From Dipylidium caninum (Eukaryota > Platyhelminthes > Cestoda > Cyclophyllidea > Dipylidiidae): DNA of 64,000 nt. A program made the position numbers and the translations under genes. Below, in pieces: positions 53,201 through 63,559 of this stretch (positions are counted from its first letter, which is position 1; the number at the start of each line of letters is the position of its first letter). The DNA lies in contig QEYB01000047.1 of assembly GCA_017562135.1 (NCBI GenBank), positions 248,001-312,000 of the forward strand. The letters are read 5' to 3'. Under the pieces are notes generated by a model, which saw nothing but the letters and a program-made list of their open reading frames with translations, did no database searches and was not told the DNA's origin.

Positions 53201-54536
53201 TCTCGTTAACAATGAGAGGTAGTGGTTAGGAAAATTATTATTTTAACTTAGCCAAACTGATGCTACACTTCGATATAAATCACGTATATTTCAAAAACAA
53301 CTAGTTGTTACTTTGCTTTCTGCCTTCTGCTTACTTGGCGCCGGGCGGGGGCGGGGGCGGGGAGGCGGGGGGACAATAATACACGCCCATTTTTTGCAAC
53401 CTTTTAGGTGGACGACGATAATGCGATCTGGGGACTGGCTGACCGCTAGGGCACTAAGAAATGACAATCAATCAATACTTCTGCGCTACCCGTCACCCTC
53501 ATTTCACTTTCCCTTATCCTTCCTCCTCCTCCTCTACTTTTGTTCCACATCTATGTGAAAAACCCACAAAAACCAATGCTGATGATAATATTCGCCCAAT
53601 TTTGTAACATATTGGATAGTACATTTAAGCGTAGAGTGTGCCATTCTCCGAATATATCTTCAGGTTTGTTAAAGGACCTACTCCAAACGAACCTCCCACT
53701 GAATCTATTCCACAAATTCGTATGCATTTAGTGCCTTACGAGGCCTCGATGTGAACGAGCAGATTATCCAAAAACCTGACAACTGTAATCGTGCCATAGG
53801 AAGGGTGCGAGACATGCTCCCATGGATTTGTTTGGCCGAAGTATACCCCCATTTTCTCCTCAAGTGAAAAAAAATATCTTTATAAGCCTTACCGCTACCA
53901 AACTTTCCTGCCACATTAAGGACATTAAAAGAGCTCAAAAAACAATTATGACAACGGTTACCTACTGGAATCTTACTCGGTCGAGCATTGCGAGATCATT
54001 TGACTCCTCCGAGTATCCTACCCATACAATGGGTCTTCTGAACATTTGACCTGGCTTTTCATTCTCTCATCTGCAGGGTTACTTCCTCCACATTTGTTCT
54101 CCCAATGACCAGTTGCTACTATTTCTCATTTTTCCCAAAGACATATGATATACTCGAAGACAGCGAGTTGTGAGAGAACTTACGACTCCAGCAAATTTAG
54201 TGCCATTTCGCTGGGGCATCGCAGATTCTGTAAACTTGCAGTAGTCACTTATGGAAGGGATTAGGAAAATTTGGAAAGTGTTCACACAAAAACAAATGCT
54301 GAGTGTTTCCTTCCTTTCACCTTTCGTTAGACTCCGGGATGCCACCTCCCTCGAAATAAACTAAATTCTCACTCACCGCTTTTGTCGCCTTGTTCACTGG
54401 CCTCCTGGTTGGCCGCGTCGGACTCATTTTCTCGTGGTGCTTCGACGTCTCGAGTGAAGAGGAGGCCCCCGGCATTCCGTGGCCCGAAAAAAGAGAGACC
54501 GATGAAAAGGAATGTAAAAGGGAGAGTCGCCTTCAT
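38220..54536 (-). CDS. Secreted LDLa-domain protein, prohormone-4/ITG-like
   Basis: Six minus-strand exons, all phase-compatible: 54536-54377, 54227-54184, 52720-52665, 49540-49335, 47100-46986 and 38475-38220, giving 278 residues. Exon 1 starts MKATLPFTFLFIGLSFFG, a clear signal peptide, followed by an acidic pro-region. Exon 4 encodes SFTVFYLCPEMKEAVPVGNG and one LDL-receptor class A module with six cysteines (CPVTAPWPCQQYFFC, VCDGEIDCPDGYDE, C). Exon 5 encodes EGFIKKYRDWLVPKYLG. Exon 6 encodes HFVVSQSIEDYRK and GLLMLGMPLQSWSEVYIVLR. The order signal peptide, LDLa, W..PK.G, AVSQ-type segment recalls the protostome family annotated prohormone-4 or ITG-like neuropeptide; that match is from memory. 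The last intron (8.5 kb) contains a mariner relic, and the exon 6 acceptor is the weakest junction. Exon 6 could instead belong to a separate gene. Confidence 0.68.
42276..42301 (+). repeat. 13-bp tandem duplication
   Basis: Two adjacent perfect copies of TTCCGAGTTTCCC, probably recent slippage. Confidence 0.6.
44186..44888 (+). mobile_element. Mariner relic, copy A (internally deleted)
   Basis: About 700 bp, roughly 95% identical by eye to the element at 58,065. In broken plus-strand frames it recalls mariner transposase: IIEAFRAGSISE (helix-turn-helix region, compare INE.FG.GTVSE), RGRPPTHANHEEELRTTTME (compare RGRP.T..D.EELK.LVE), WTQVCLEKWI (compare LDKWVPHEL) and FPHSDNRAKPQ (compare H.DNARPH). 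Stops and frameshifts interrupt it. The catalytic core between KWVPHEL and DNARPH is missing, so it is a non-autonomous fossil. It starts next to a CTATAAAAGG motif. No terminal inverted repeats or target duplications could be fixed. Confidence 0.6.
47143..47170 (+). repeat. (AC)n microsatellite
   Basis: Interrupted CA/AC dinucleotide run in the intron just upstream of exon 5 of the LDLa gene (minus-strand sense). On the gene strand it supplies a GT-rich tract about 40 nt before the acceptor. Confidence 0.7.
50047..50217 (+). CDS. possible terminal exon, unrecognised
   Basis: A 56-codon plus-strand frame without ATG follows a T-rich acceptor-like CCAGTAG and ends in TAA. It encodes NNTLGSYSDPFSVPTSDWWD and then VDVYPRKPAPRQTLHKFF, with a coding-like composition richer in GC than its flanks. 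It lies inside an intron of the minus-strand LDLa gene. I found no partner exon or family; it may be chance. Confidence 0.2.
   Translation, partial: SPTTDQTVNNTLGSYSDPFSVPTSDWWDRQYSNTFVSPVDVYPRKPAPRQTLHKFF
53343..53372 (+). promoter_or_regulatory. G-quadruplex-forming G-rich motif
   Basis: Six closely spaced runs of at least three guanines separated by one or two bases fit a strong G4 motif. It is isolated in AT-rich sequence inside the second intron of the LDLa gene, on the strand opposite to the transcript template direction. Confidence 0.6.
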
Positions 54537-55563
54537 TGCACTGTCTTCTGGTAATCGGTCAACCTGTTAAACAATCTATCGTAATTCTTTCGGTTAAATG
54601 TTAATTTCTGCTGTTGAGGAATAATGACTTCATCTCCGCGTTGTTCTAAAATGGACCACAGGAGCACGTAGTAAAACACTTCCTCATTTAAATTACCTCA
54701 TTTAAGTTTTACACCTCTAAACACCAAACTTCTGTTCAAATGAGGTTAATCAAAAATGGGGGGATATTTTAGCTGCGGTTGTCAGTGCGTTCTCCATCAT
54801 TCATTAATTCCTGACAGTCTTCAGATCCCTTTTTTCCCAGTTTCTGGTATTTTTTAGAAGTATATAAAAGGTGTAAGTCTATTTCACTCTACACACACAC
54901 ACCTGTCCATTTTCCCTACTTTATGCGAAACAGTCTTGATTTGAGTGTTATTGGCGGGATAGTCGAAATCACATGTGGCAAGTGGGAAGAGGGTATTCAA
55001 CTAATTTATCGCCTGGACTTGAATACAGAGTTGTCATCGATCCGGTTATTTATAAAGTGTGGATTTGATCGCAATACAAGGCAGTGAAAAATGCTCCGAC
55101 ACTCGACTTTTTATTTTTGTCGGCATTTTTGAAAGTAGGCAAGTGAATCTAATCATTACAGAAACTAGCCACTTCGGGAAATTGACAAGTCAGACAGACA
55201 GAATAAATTACCCTCTAAGTAGAAAATTTCGTGGAAGGTCTTAAATGCTTCTGTATTCTACACCAACTCACCGCAAACACGTCGTATGTGGAATTCAAAA
55301 GGATGAATCACATAACATGAGCATATAATTGGAATACGAAGGAAGCAAAAGTAGGACGTAAAAATAGAAAAACTTGTGCGACTCCTCAGTACCAATCATG
55401 AGGGATGATACAGGTTAATTAGGAGATTTATTCAAAAAGAGGGCGAATCTTTATTTTAACCGGTTGCAACAAACACTAAAGCATTTCGAATGTGAAGGGG
55501 AACTGTGAGTGAAGACTATTAGAAAGTGGGCGATTGGGCGAATTAGGAGAGGAGGCAACTTAC

Positions 55564-55635
55564 ACGTGAATTTCGGGGAACGGACTGGCATCTCCCTCAC
55601 CAACTGCCTTGGAGGTATTCTCACCGCAGCCAATC
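55564..55635 (-). CDS. possible 72-nt exon, unrecognised
   Basis: The minus strand shows CTCACAG, then 72 nt open in one frame (IGCGENTSKAVGEGDASPFP then EIH), then a consensus donor GTAAGT. It lies 1 kb upstream of the signal-peptide exon of the LDLa gene, so it would be a 5' non-coding or alternative exon of that gene, or part of another gene. No similarity was recognised. Confidence 0.25.
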
Positions 55636-55892
55636 CTGTGAGTCGACTTTCTGTCGGCCAGTCAAATTAAAGGCCTTATTTATTTCACCCATTATTGGTT
55701 CATGACGTTGCAAATAGGGCAAATTGCCGCGAGAGGTAGAGAAGTTCTACAGGAAGATGCGCCCTTGGCTATTACTGCGACTAAAGCATAGTCAAAGTTA
55801 GGTAGTTTTAGTCTTTGTTGTTACCACTGCAACTTGGGCTATTTTTAAACGCTTTGATGGGGACTACATGTTCCCTCGCCTCCTCCGTCTCG

Positions 55893-55913
55893 CCCCCCCT
55901 CCCTCCCCCCGCC
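55893..55913 (-). promoter_or_regulatory. G-quadruplex-forming motif on the minus strand
   Basis: The plus strand is CCCCCCCTCCCTCCCCCCGCC, so the minus strand carries four runs of three or more guanines with single-base loops. It sits 1.36 kb upstream of the start codon of the minus-strand LDLa gene and could be part of its promoter. Confidence 0.5.
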
Positions 55914-58064
55914 AACTATTTTAGGCAGAAAGTTCGGTTCTGAGGCCCTTGGCGAATCATTTTTTAGTGGGACGAAAGGTTGTTTACCTATAGCGAAATG
56001 GATTAGTCGCCTTGGAAGGGTGGACTCTCTGCCGGATTTAAAAATATCTTTTCACACTCATACCGTTTGTCAGTGTCCGCGTGTCTCGCCTACCATTGTC
56101 TTGGTTCCTGATTAACCTTGAAAAGGATGTTGGTCAGGCTTCTGAATTCAGAGTAGGCGATGACACTCGAATTCTTGTCATAATGCAAATAACACAGGCA
56201 TTGAGGCCTTCAGAGCAAGGTGGGAAAAAGTAGGAGAGAAATCAAAATCTACTTTCAATATGCTCTGGTCATAGCCTCTGGTTAGGAGCGAATATGCCCG
56301 AGCCTTGTTTACACTTCAGGGTAATCGCAGTCGATGGATTTTGGAAGGTTCAAGTATGTGGCCAAAACATTCCAGCAGAGACTTGTCTTCTGCCCAAGAG
56401 GACGGACGCATTTATATCAAGTAACATAAATTCGAGTTTTGTCTACAAACCAACTTTATTCGACACTTTCAGCATTAACTGTTATTATACTGAGCCGAAG
56501 GGGAGAGTGAAGAATGCGTCCACTGAAAAATAAGTGGAAGATTTTTGGATGGATGGGAATAACTCTTAGTGAATCGAAAAATGAGTCTTCTTCCTTGGCT
56601 TATTTTTGCAAGGCGTTTTCGATGGTTTGGGAAGCTCTTTTTGATGTTCTCCAAGGTCTTTCACATCTAAATTGTCGTCAGGAGTAGGTCTTTTGGCCAA
56701 GTCAAAGCAACAGGTATCATCTTAGCAAACTTCCATTTAAGCATTAAACAACCCTTTTGATAAACCATAATTAGCCTGGGCTTTGTCTCCTTTCATTTCT
56801 TCGAATGATCATTATTTGTCTTCTTCTCTCAAACTGTGCCTCTCATCCCAATCCACTCTTAAGGCAATTCACATTATTTCCCGATCCACATTTGTGAGTA
56901 GCGGAATATTTGGAAAAACAATGCAATTCGGGTGAATGACATACAAAAGAGGCGACAACAATTCAGGTTCCCTTCGTGACTCTTTTTATAGATGAAAATG
57001 AGTAAGATTAATTGTGAAGCAAAGAGATTGCATGCCTTCTGCGAGATCTTCTTTACTACGAGCGGTAAACGCCTCATCAAACCTGTCCTTCCGCCTCTCC
57101 TGACTACTCCACAGGGACTAGTTTCACCGTGTCCTAGTGACACTGGTGCTTTAAAATTTTGCTTGTTCCATGCGAGGCGGAGCAGGTCAAAACCGACGGG
57201 CTTCTTAACCAACCGCCCAATCTCCAGCCTAAAGGCGGCTGTAATAACGGATTTCTATCTGAGTGGCCTCTCTTACTTTTCCTTCTTTTTCTTCTTCTTC
57301 TATTCTCTCATGCTCCTAAAGCCCCATCATATTTAATCTCTTTGCATTTTTACATGGAATAATTCAGACATAAACAAGTTTGTCGCCATGCCATGCCTGC
57401 TATGACAAGTCATTTAGGTAGGTGTAGTTAAGGGTCTCCCTCACCACATCACATCAGCCTCAATCGCATCTCAGTGGCCATGTTTAGACCAAAAAATGCC
57501 TGCTTTGATTTAGTTTGGTTCCCAGAATCCGTCACTCATGCTAATTGTTTGTCAAAAATGGCCAAGACAAAAAAACATTTTTTTACCCTACCCTTGAACT
57601 CTTTCCATTGGCGGGCCGACCATCTACTCCGGCTGTGAGGATAGCGAAATGTCAAATTAAGCTTGTAAAAAGATTAACATTTTCCGTTTTAATTTTGGCA
57701 TTTTGACAGTTCCCCATCTGCAACCTCCGTCCACTTGCTTTATATTATTCCGCCAGTGATACAACCTGGGACGCCAACGGCCAATAATGTGGAGAAGTAG
57801 CGAGAATATAAACGAGAGCGGGCACAATCGACTCTTCTCACTCATTAGTGTAGGGATCAGGATTGAAACAGGGTAAATAGGCAAGAGAAACAACCAAACC
57901 CACAGCGTCCTGACCCCCAGTCTGAGGTTTTACAATTGACTGGCCATTTCAACAGAAAAAAATTGTGCCCAAGTTAGTTCGAGGACGAGTGATTTTGTGA
58001 CTAGAGGATTAACTCATTGACCTTGACGAGGAACTCTCCAGTTCTGGGTTGCTTCTACTAGGTC

Positions 58065-58713
58065 GGAAACTATAAAACGGGCGTTTGTGCCTATTCTGTG
58101 TTCAGTTGCAAATGAGAGGGGTACATTGTAGTCTGCCTGCGAAATTTTCACATAACTATTAAAAGTATCTTTCTACTCATTTCGTAGAAGTTTTCATGTC
58201 TCTATTCCATTTGTGTCTTATTTTTCGGCCGTACCAAACGGAAAAATTCCCATTTACATCCAATTTCTTGTATTAGTTCAACCTTAATCGTAGCGCGCCT
58301 CAACAGCCTCCCAGAAGCATTATTGAGGCATTCAGAGCTGGATCTATTAGTGAATACAAAATGTTCCACATTCAAGGAGCCTCGCATCGAGGAAGACCAC
58401 CGACCCATGCTAATCACGAGGAGGAATTGAGGACCACAACTATGGAATCCGACCCCCACACAACTATTGGTCAGCCTGGGTCTCAGCTAAAGAGGAACTG
58501 GCCATCCACACGACTACGGCTGTGTTACAACATCCGCGTCTACTAGAAGATGAGGAAAAAGGAAAATTGGACTCAGGTGTGCCTGAAAAGTGGATTTTAT
58601 GTGATAATGGAAAACGAGCAAGCAAATGGGTAGATAAGGAGTGATGCGTTATTCCCTCATTCCGACACTCGGGCGAAACCACAAGAGCGACGGAGTCCCA
58701 TAGTCGTGCAGAA
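58065..58713 (+). mobile_element. Mariner relic, copy B (direct repeat of copy A)
   Basis: Same orientation and nearly the same sequence as copy A, including the CTATAAAA start, the RGRPPTHANHEEELRTTTME reading and the DNARPH-like end. Compared with copy A it lacks about 77 bp after the WTQVCLEKWI segment and carries about 14 extra bases near its 3' end. Copy B has an extra C (GACCCCC) that joins two frames broken in copy A, giving MESDPHTTIGQP. Not coding today. Confidence 0.6.
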
Positions 58714-59299
58714 AAGTTAATAACTTAAACTTTCTCCACCCCATTATTATGCGGACGCTTACCATAACGTATGTGTCAAGAAGCAGTGACATTTCTGCGA
58801 CTACATCGCTCTACCTCAGCGCTCTCATGTGGCTGGGAAACGAAGTCTCTTAATACTGTCAGATGTGCTGTAGAATGTGCGCAATTGGGCACTAATCAAA
58901 CAAGACAATGTCACCGTCGACCAGGTGTAATTCCTTTAACATTTTCTGTTGGCGTGAGGAAAAGTGGTGGGGCTCTGCACTTCAGTAACATGGGAGACCC
59001 TCAATAGTCGAACCTGCGAGCCTGGACAGCGTGAGTCTTTCTCTCACCCCCTGTAGACAGAAATGATTAAGACGGCGGGGACGGGAACTACTCGGAGTTC
59101 CATAGTTTAGCTTTGAAAGAGGACTGCCATCCTCCAATTGTTTGAGTGTTCGTGTAAGCAACGAGGACTTTCTCAGCAGACGAAGAAGAATGATACCCTT
59201 CCTCCTCCTCCTCCCCACCATCATCCCCTTCGCGTCGCTAAAGTGGCCTTTACGCGCCATACGGTTTTCCTACCACTCTCACATGACTCCAAATTAGAG

Positions 59300-59745
59300 C
59301 ATTGCGCAGTTCAACATATTCCGGGTGACATGAATTACGCATTCGAGGTGGATTCACTAATGAAAAAGGCGCTCGATAGTGGTTCCAAAATTTCGTTTTG
59401 CAATTTGAGTATCGTAAAGGAGCCCCGCTAAGAGGAAGACGACCACCATCACTGATGACAAGGAGGAATTAAAAACGACGACTGTAGAATCCGGCCTCCA
59501 CATCAAGCTATTCGCGATTTTGGGTCTAAACTATAAAAGAACTAGCCATCCATTGGACACATGTATGCCTGCCGTAGGGACTGACGCGACTGGAGATGGT
59601 CGAACCACCCAAGGACAGGTGAGCGCGGTAACGCCCAGCGAAGACCACATGAAGCCTAATTTGCTGTTGACAAATAAACTTCCCTGAAATGTGAAAGCGT
59701 ATCACTTCCTCTATATTCACCCGAGATTTCACCAACCGGTCAATT
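59300..59745 (+). mobile_element. Mariner relic, diverged copy C
   Basis: Alignable with copies A/B from GGAGCCCCGCTAAGAGGAAG onward and much more diverged. Transposase traces on the plus strand: FCNLSIVKEPR (compare RSG.LSLE.EPRRGRP), ELKTTTVES (shifted frame), NLLLTNK, and LPLYSPEISPT (compare HPPYSPDIAPSD). It lacks the catalytic core like copies A and B, but retains the 3' HPPYSPD region that they lack. The 5' edge is approximate. Confidence 0.5.
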
Positions 59746-61289
59746 AATACCTGTTTAATAATTAGGAATTATTTTTAATGCCAAAACAGCAACCAAATTA
59801 ATGCTATAAAGAATTTGGCTTGACCAGTGGTTGGGAGAAAGTCATAGGTTTCAATGGGAGTTGTTTTGATTAGATATAACAAAGGGTGTAAAAATTGGGC
59901 ATTTTGTTTTCCACTTTTACTCAACGCTCGTTTCATAGTTTCCTGTCCGATCGCACGGTCTTAACGACACTTTGAGCGAAGAAAAACTGCGCGAGTGGCA
60001 AACAGTCAGATATGTGCCGCCAAAAGGAACGGATTGACGATGATCAAAGTGAAATGCGAACCCCAAACTTCCCCGAGTGCGAACCGCTTCCGAACGCTCG
60101 GGTCCTGCGGGCTAAAACCCTAGTCGGTGAACTTTCTACACGTCTAACGCCAAAATCACAACCCTTTCTCAATTCCGTAAACTCGTAGAGGAGATCTGAA
60201 GATAACTCCAATCTGCATGACCTAAATTTCCACAGGTGGCATAATCTACTTTATGCAAGGCAGTCTCACATAAATGCAACCCATTCCAGGAAAGAACTTC
60301 TTGCAGAGTCGGTAATCGTGACAAGTCGCTCTCTAAGATTGGAACTTAAAGTTAGACCATTCAAAGTTGGGAGTTTAGATGATAAACAACATTTGCGCCT
60401 GAGTCCCTATTTTTCCCAGTTGAGAAAACCTCCGTAACCATTTTGGTCGGTGAAGTAGGTGCCACAACGAGGCGAGGTCGACAAGATGCCATGACTTTCA
60501 GCAAGGCATGTGGAAACCATACATGAGTAGGGACAGATGTGAGGCTCGACATTTTCATGTTATGTAATTTTTCTTCATATCCAAACGTAAACACACCTCA
60601 AAAGGTGAAAACAACTAGGGAAGAGTCAACCAAGGAAGTTGCTCTTAGCGCGAAAAGGATCGAATCTCCTCGTGGATAAAGTAATGGACCCCAATGGTGT
60701 CAACTTAAATCGCCTCTTCGGAGAGTTGATTTGATACAGTCAGTTACCGTAGCATGCCACCTGAGGTACTTGTTTGACGTTTCAAATGAACGGCTCTAAA
60801 GCCTAGTTGGGAGACGGTAAAATCGGACTATCTTGGCTCCGAATAGGATAAGGGACGAGAGTAATCCATTCGCGTCTGTTGACTTGATCGGGGACGTAGG
60901 AGAAAAGTGTTAACCGCCGACACAATGCTGGCAAGTAGGAGACAGAGGCTCCGCGAGAGTTGCGGAAGGGATGGGGAAGTCGTTGGCTGCGTAGGTGTCA
61001 TCTCCCTTGGGATGACCTTCAGTGGGGGGAGCTGAAGTTTCCCACCATGGCTCTGCGAGAACCACACGTTCACTTGTTGCTAGGTTCGATTTTACTATCC
61101 CTCTTTTTCGTTAACGTGTACAAACTATCCAACCTATACTTTTTCTCTTATTGTCTGGGCTTCTACCTGTCGTTTAGCGAAAAAACATGTCTTAAGTTTC
61201 GTAGCTTCGTTTTTATTTTAATTTAAAGACAGAAGAACAAGACGTTCACTTTAGACCTATTTTATCGTATTATTTACAAAAGTGCAAGA
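59746..61289. other. Non-coding interval between mariner relics
   Basis: No gene recognised. Open frames near 60,361-60,594 (-) and 60,828-61,073 (-) have no splice or motif support. Confidence 0.4.
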
Positions 61290-62118
61290 AGGCATTACAA
61301 GCACACAAGAAGTGCTGTGCCCCAGATGGGATTGAAGCCTTGCGAGAAAGGCAAAGTCGTCGAACTTCGTTTGCCAGTTTTCGTTCTGGTGATTTATGAC
61401 TAGAAAATGCTCAACGATCTGGCAGTCCGTCTAATTGAAGTCGGGAGGCCCACATCAATCTAGGCCGTTGTCGATTCAGATAGTCGAATCACGAAACGTG
61501 ATGTTGCAAAGAAGCTCAAATGCATAACGCACTTGTGCATTAAAAAAAGGTTAAAAGGACTTGGCTATGTCAGGAAACTCGACCTATGAATTTCTCGCCA
61601 TCTTAAGGAAATCCATTTGGTGCAACGTAATAACGTCTGTGACTCGCAGCTGAAACGCTACGAAGTTAATCCATTTCTGAAAAGACTAATTACCGCCGAT
61701 GAAAGGCGGGTAGCTGAGAACAACGTTAATCGGGAGAGGTCGCCAGAGACAAGATGAACCAGCCTAGACGACATCAAAAGCACATATTCACCAAAGGAAA
61801 TTAGACTGTCAGTCTGCTGGGATTATGGAGTTCTACGCCTTGAACTTTTGCCACACAACAAAACAACCACTTTAAATGTTTACGTTCAAGAACTCGCCAA
61901 ACTGAGCGATGCAATTCAAGCAAAGCGGCCAGAAGTGGCAGACAGTAAGGGGTGGTGTTTTCCCTCATGAAAATGCAAGGCGCCACATATCTTTGATCAC
62001 TCGCCAAAAATTACTGGTTCCTGGACGGGATGCGTTGACACATCTCCATGCAGCCCTGATTATGCGCCTTCAAAGTGCCATTTGCTTCATCGTCCATGCG
62101 GGATTCCTTAAATGGTGA
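61290..62118 (+). pseudogene. SETMAR/Hsmar1-like mariner transposase pseudogene
   Basis: A Tc1/mariner DDE transposase relic read on the plus strand with many stops and at least two frameshifts. Recognisable pieces in order: FASFRSGDL, AVVDSDSRITKRDVAKKLK, LKGLGYVRKLDL, LVQRNNVCDSQLKRYEVNPF, FLKRLITADERRV (first catalytic Asp region, normally T.DEKW), NVNRERS, SVCWDYGVLRLELLPHNKTT (second catalytic Asp in the WWD block), AIQAKRPEVADSK, and after a frameshift VVFPHENARRHISLITRQKL (normally HQDNARPH; the Asp is replaced). The end of the 5' DNA-binding domain is poor. This belongs to a different mariner lineage from copies A, B, C and E, because it retains the core. Inactive. Confidence 0.82.
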
Positions 62119-63559
62119 AAATTTTAATGGGGCTAGTTGTGTAGTCACAATTAAATCAATTGACTATGAATATAATTATATAATATAATAATAGCATAAT
62201 GGACAACGAAATAATGTTTATATTTAACGTTCGGTTCATAACTTAAACTTGGACGAATAGAAGGTGAGCGGGAGAGGCTAAAAGGCGTTTCACATGGCCT
62301 TGGGGCCAGAAGGCCATTCACATCACAAATAGTTGGTTTTAATGCACTTTTACTTTCTCTCTTTCTCCATTGACTGAAGCACTCCCTGGGTCTTGTGTGT
62401 GTGTCCTTACACGGTGGAACAGAAGGGGGCCTCAACAAGAGACGATGTAGTCCCATTGGCCACAATACCTCATCTGCGTTCCTGCAGATAAAAATGTGCT
62501 TAGATGGCGATTTCTTCAAATGCTCTATTTTTACTTCTCACTCGCGTCACTGGACTCGTCCCGGTGTTGTCGGATTGATGAGCAAGTTGGTTAAATATCC
62601 CCATTCGACTCTGGACGCAGATATTACAAGCCACAAACTTCCAACCTCCATCTTACCCATTCCGCTTTCCCGAGAGTGATAGGCGAATTTCTGTGGAATG
62701 GAGAATGAGGGCGTTTCAATGAGGGTCCAAGTCTACTGAGATGTATACCGAGACGAATCATAAAAGTGTCTCCCAGCAGTGTGAATAAGTGAAATAAAAA
62801 ACGTTGGTGTAGCTCCGCCTGGACCTTTTTATGTGTCGAGACAGTGAAATGCGCTTAAATAACTAGGTTTGACGATTTCACCACACACTGTCTGTAGAAT
62901 ACTGTTGAATTGTGGTTCTTCTTTTTCTAGGCTGTGAAGTGGCGATTGGCATCAGGAATTCTTGCACGATTAGACCAGAAAGCGGAACTACTCAGTGATA
63001 GACGGGAAAAGCTAAATCATGGGTTTTACTTAGCCCATTAGTAAACCTTAAGTCTCGGGATGCTGACGTCTTTCCAGCGTTAAAAGTTGGGGGGAAAAGA
63101 AAAGGAGAGCATTCGACCACAAAAAGCTATATCAATTCCTAATGGTAGGAAGTGAAAACTACTAGTAAGACGAATTGGACCACAGTTCATCTACTGCTCG
63201 GATTAAAAGGCATAGTGGGTTAAAATCTTCCCTTTGTGGAGGAAAATCAAATTCAGAGGACTTTTTTCATATGTTTTGCCCAGACTGCGAAGGAGCAGGA
63301 TCTTACGGCCCCGGTTACTTGATCGGATGTAACATTCAAAAATCCCACGGAACTGTATCGGAATCCAAGGTCGCATAAGTGGTAAAACAAAGAACAACTC
63401 CACTTACGTTCAAGCATATATCTGACAGATTGCGACATGCCTCAATTGCAAATGCATGTGCGGAATTATCGAGCATTTAATTAAAAAAGCACTAATATTA
63501 GCCTGGAAACTAGTAAATGGGCGGTGAATAAAATTTAAAAACGGCCAAGGCGATTTTCC
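62119..63559. other. Non-coding interval
   Basis: No gene recognised. An AT-rich palindromic stretch (ATAATTATATAATATAATAATAG) lies at about 62,171-62,194. Short plus- and minus-strand open frames at 62,151-62,679 and 63,175-63,438 have no support. Confidence 0.4.

Larger units (their letters stand above)
54537..58064. other. Upstream region of the LDLa gene
   Basis: It holds a (CA)n run at 54,888-54,902, a possible exon at 55,564-55,635 and the C-rich G4 motif at 55,893. A plus-strand frame at about 57,040-57,336 is open for about 100 codons but ends in a T/C-rich low-complexity tract and shows no known motif. Otherwise nothing recognised. Confidence 0.4.

Noticed and set aside
56992..57336. 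Plus-strand 114-codon frame ending in a Phe-rich tail
   Set aside because: The tail is translated from a TTC/TTCT low-complexity tract; no splice context or known motif.
58771..59007. Plus-strand frame with SCGWETKSL, loosely like the LINE reverse-transcriptase tail motif YGCETWPL
   Set aside because: Only a few residues agree and no other reverse-transcriptase blocks are present nearby.
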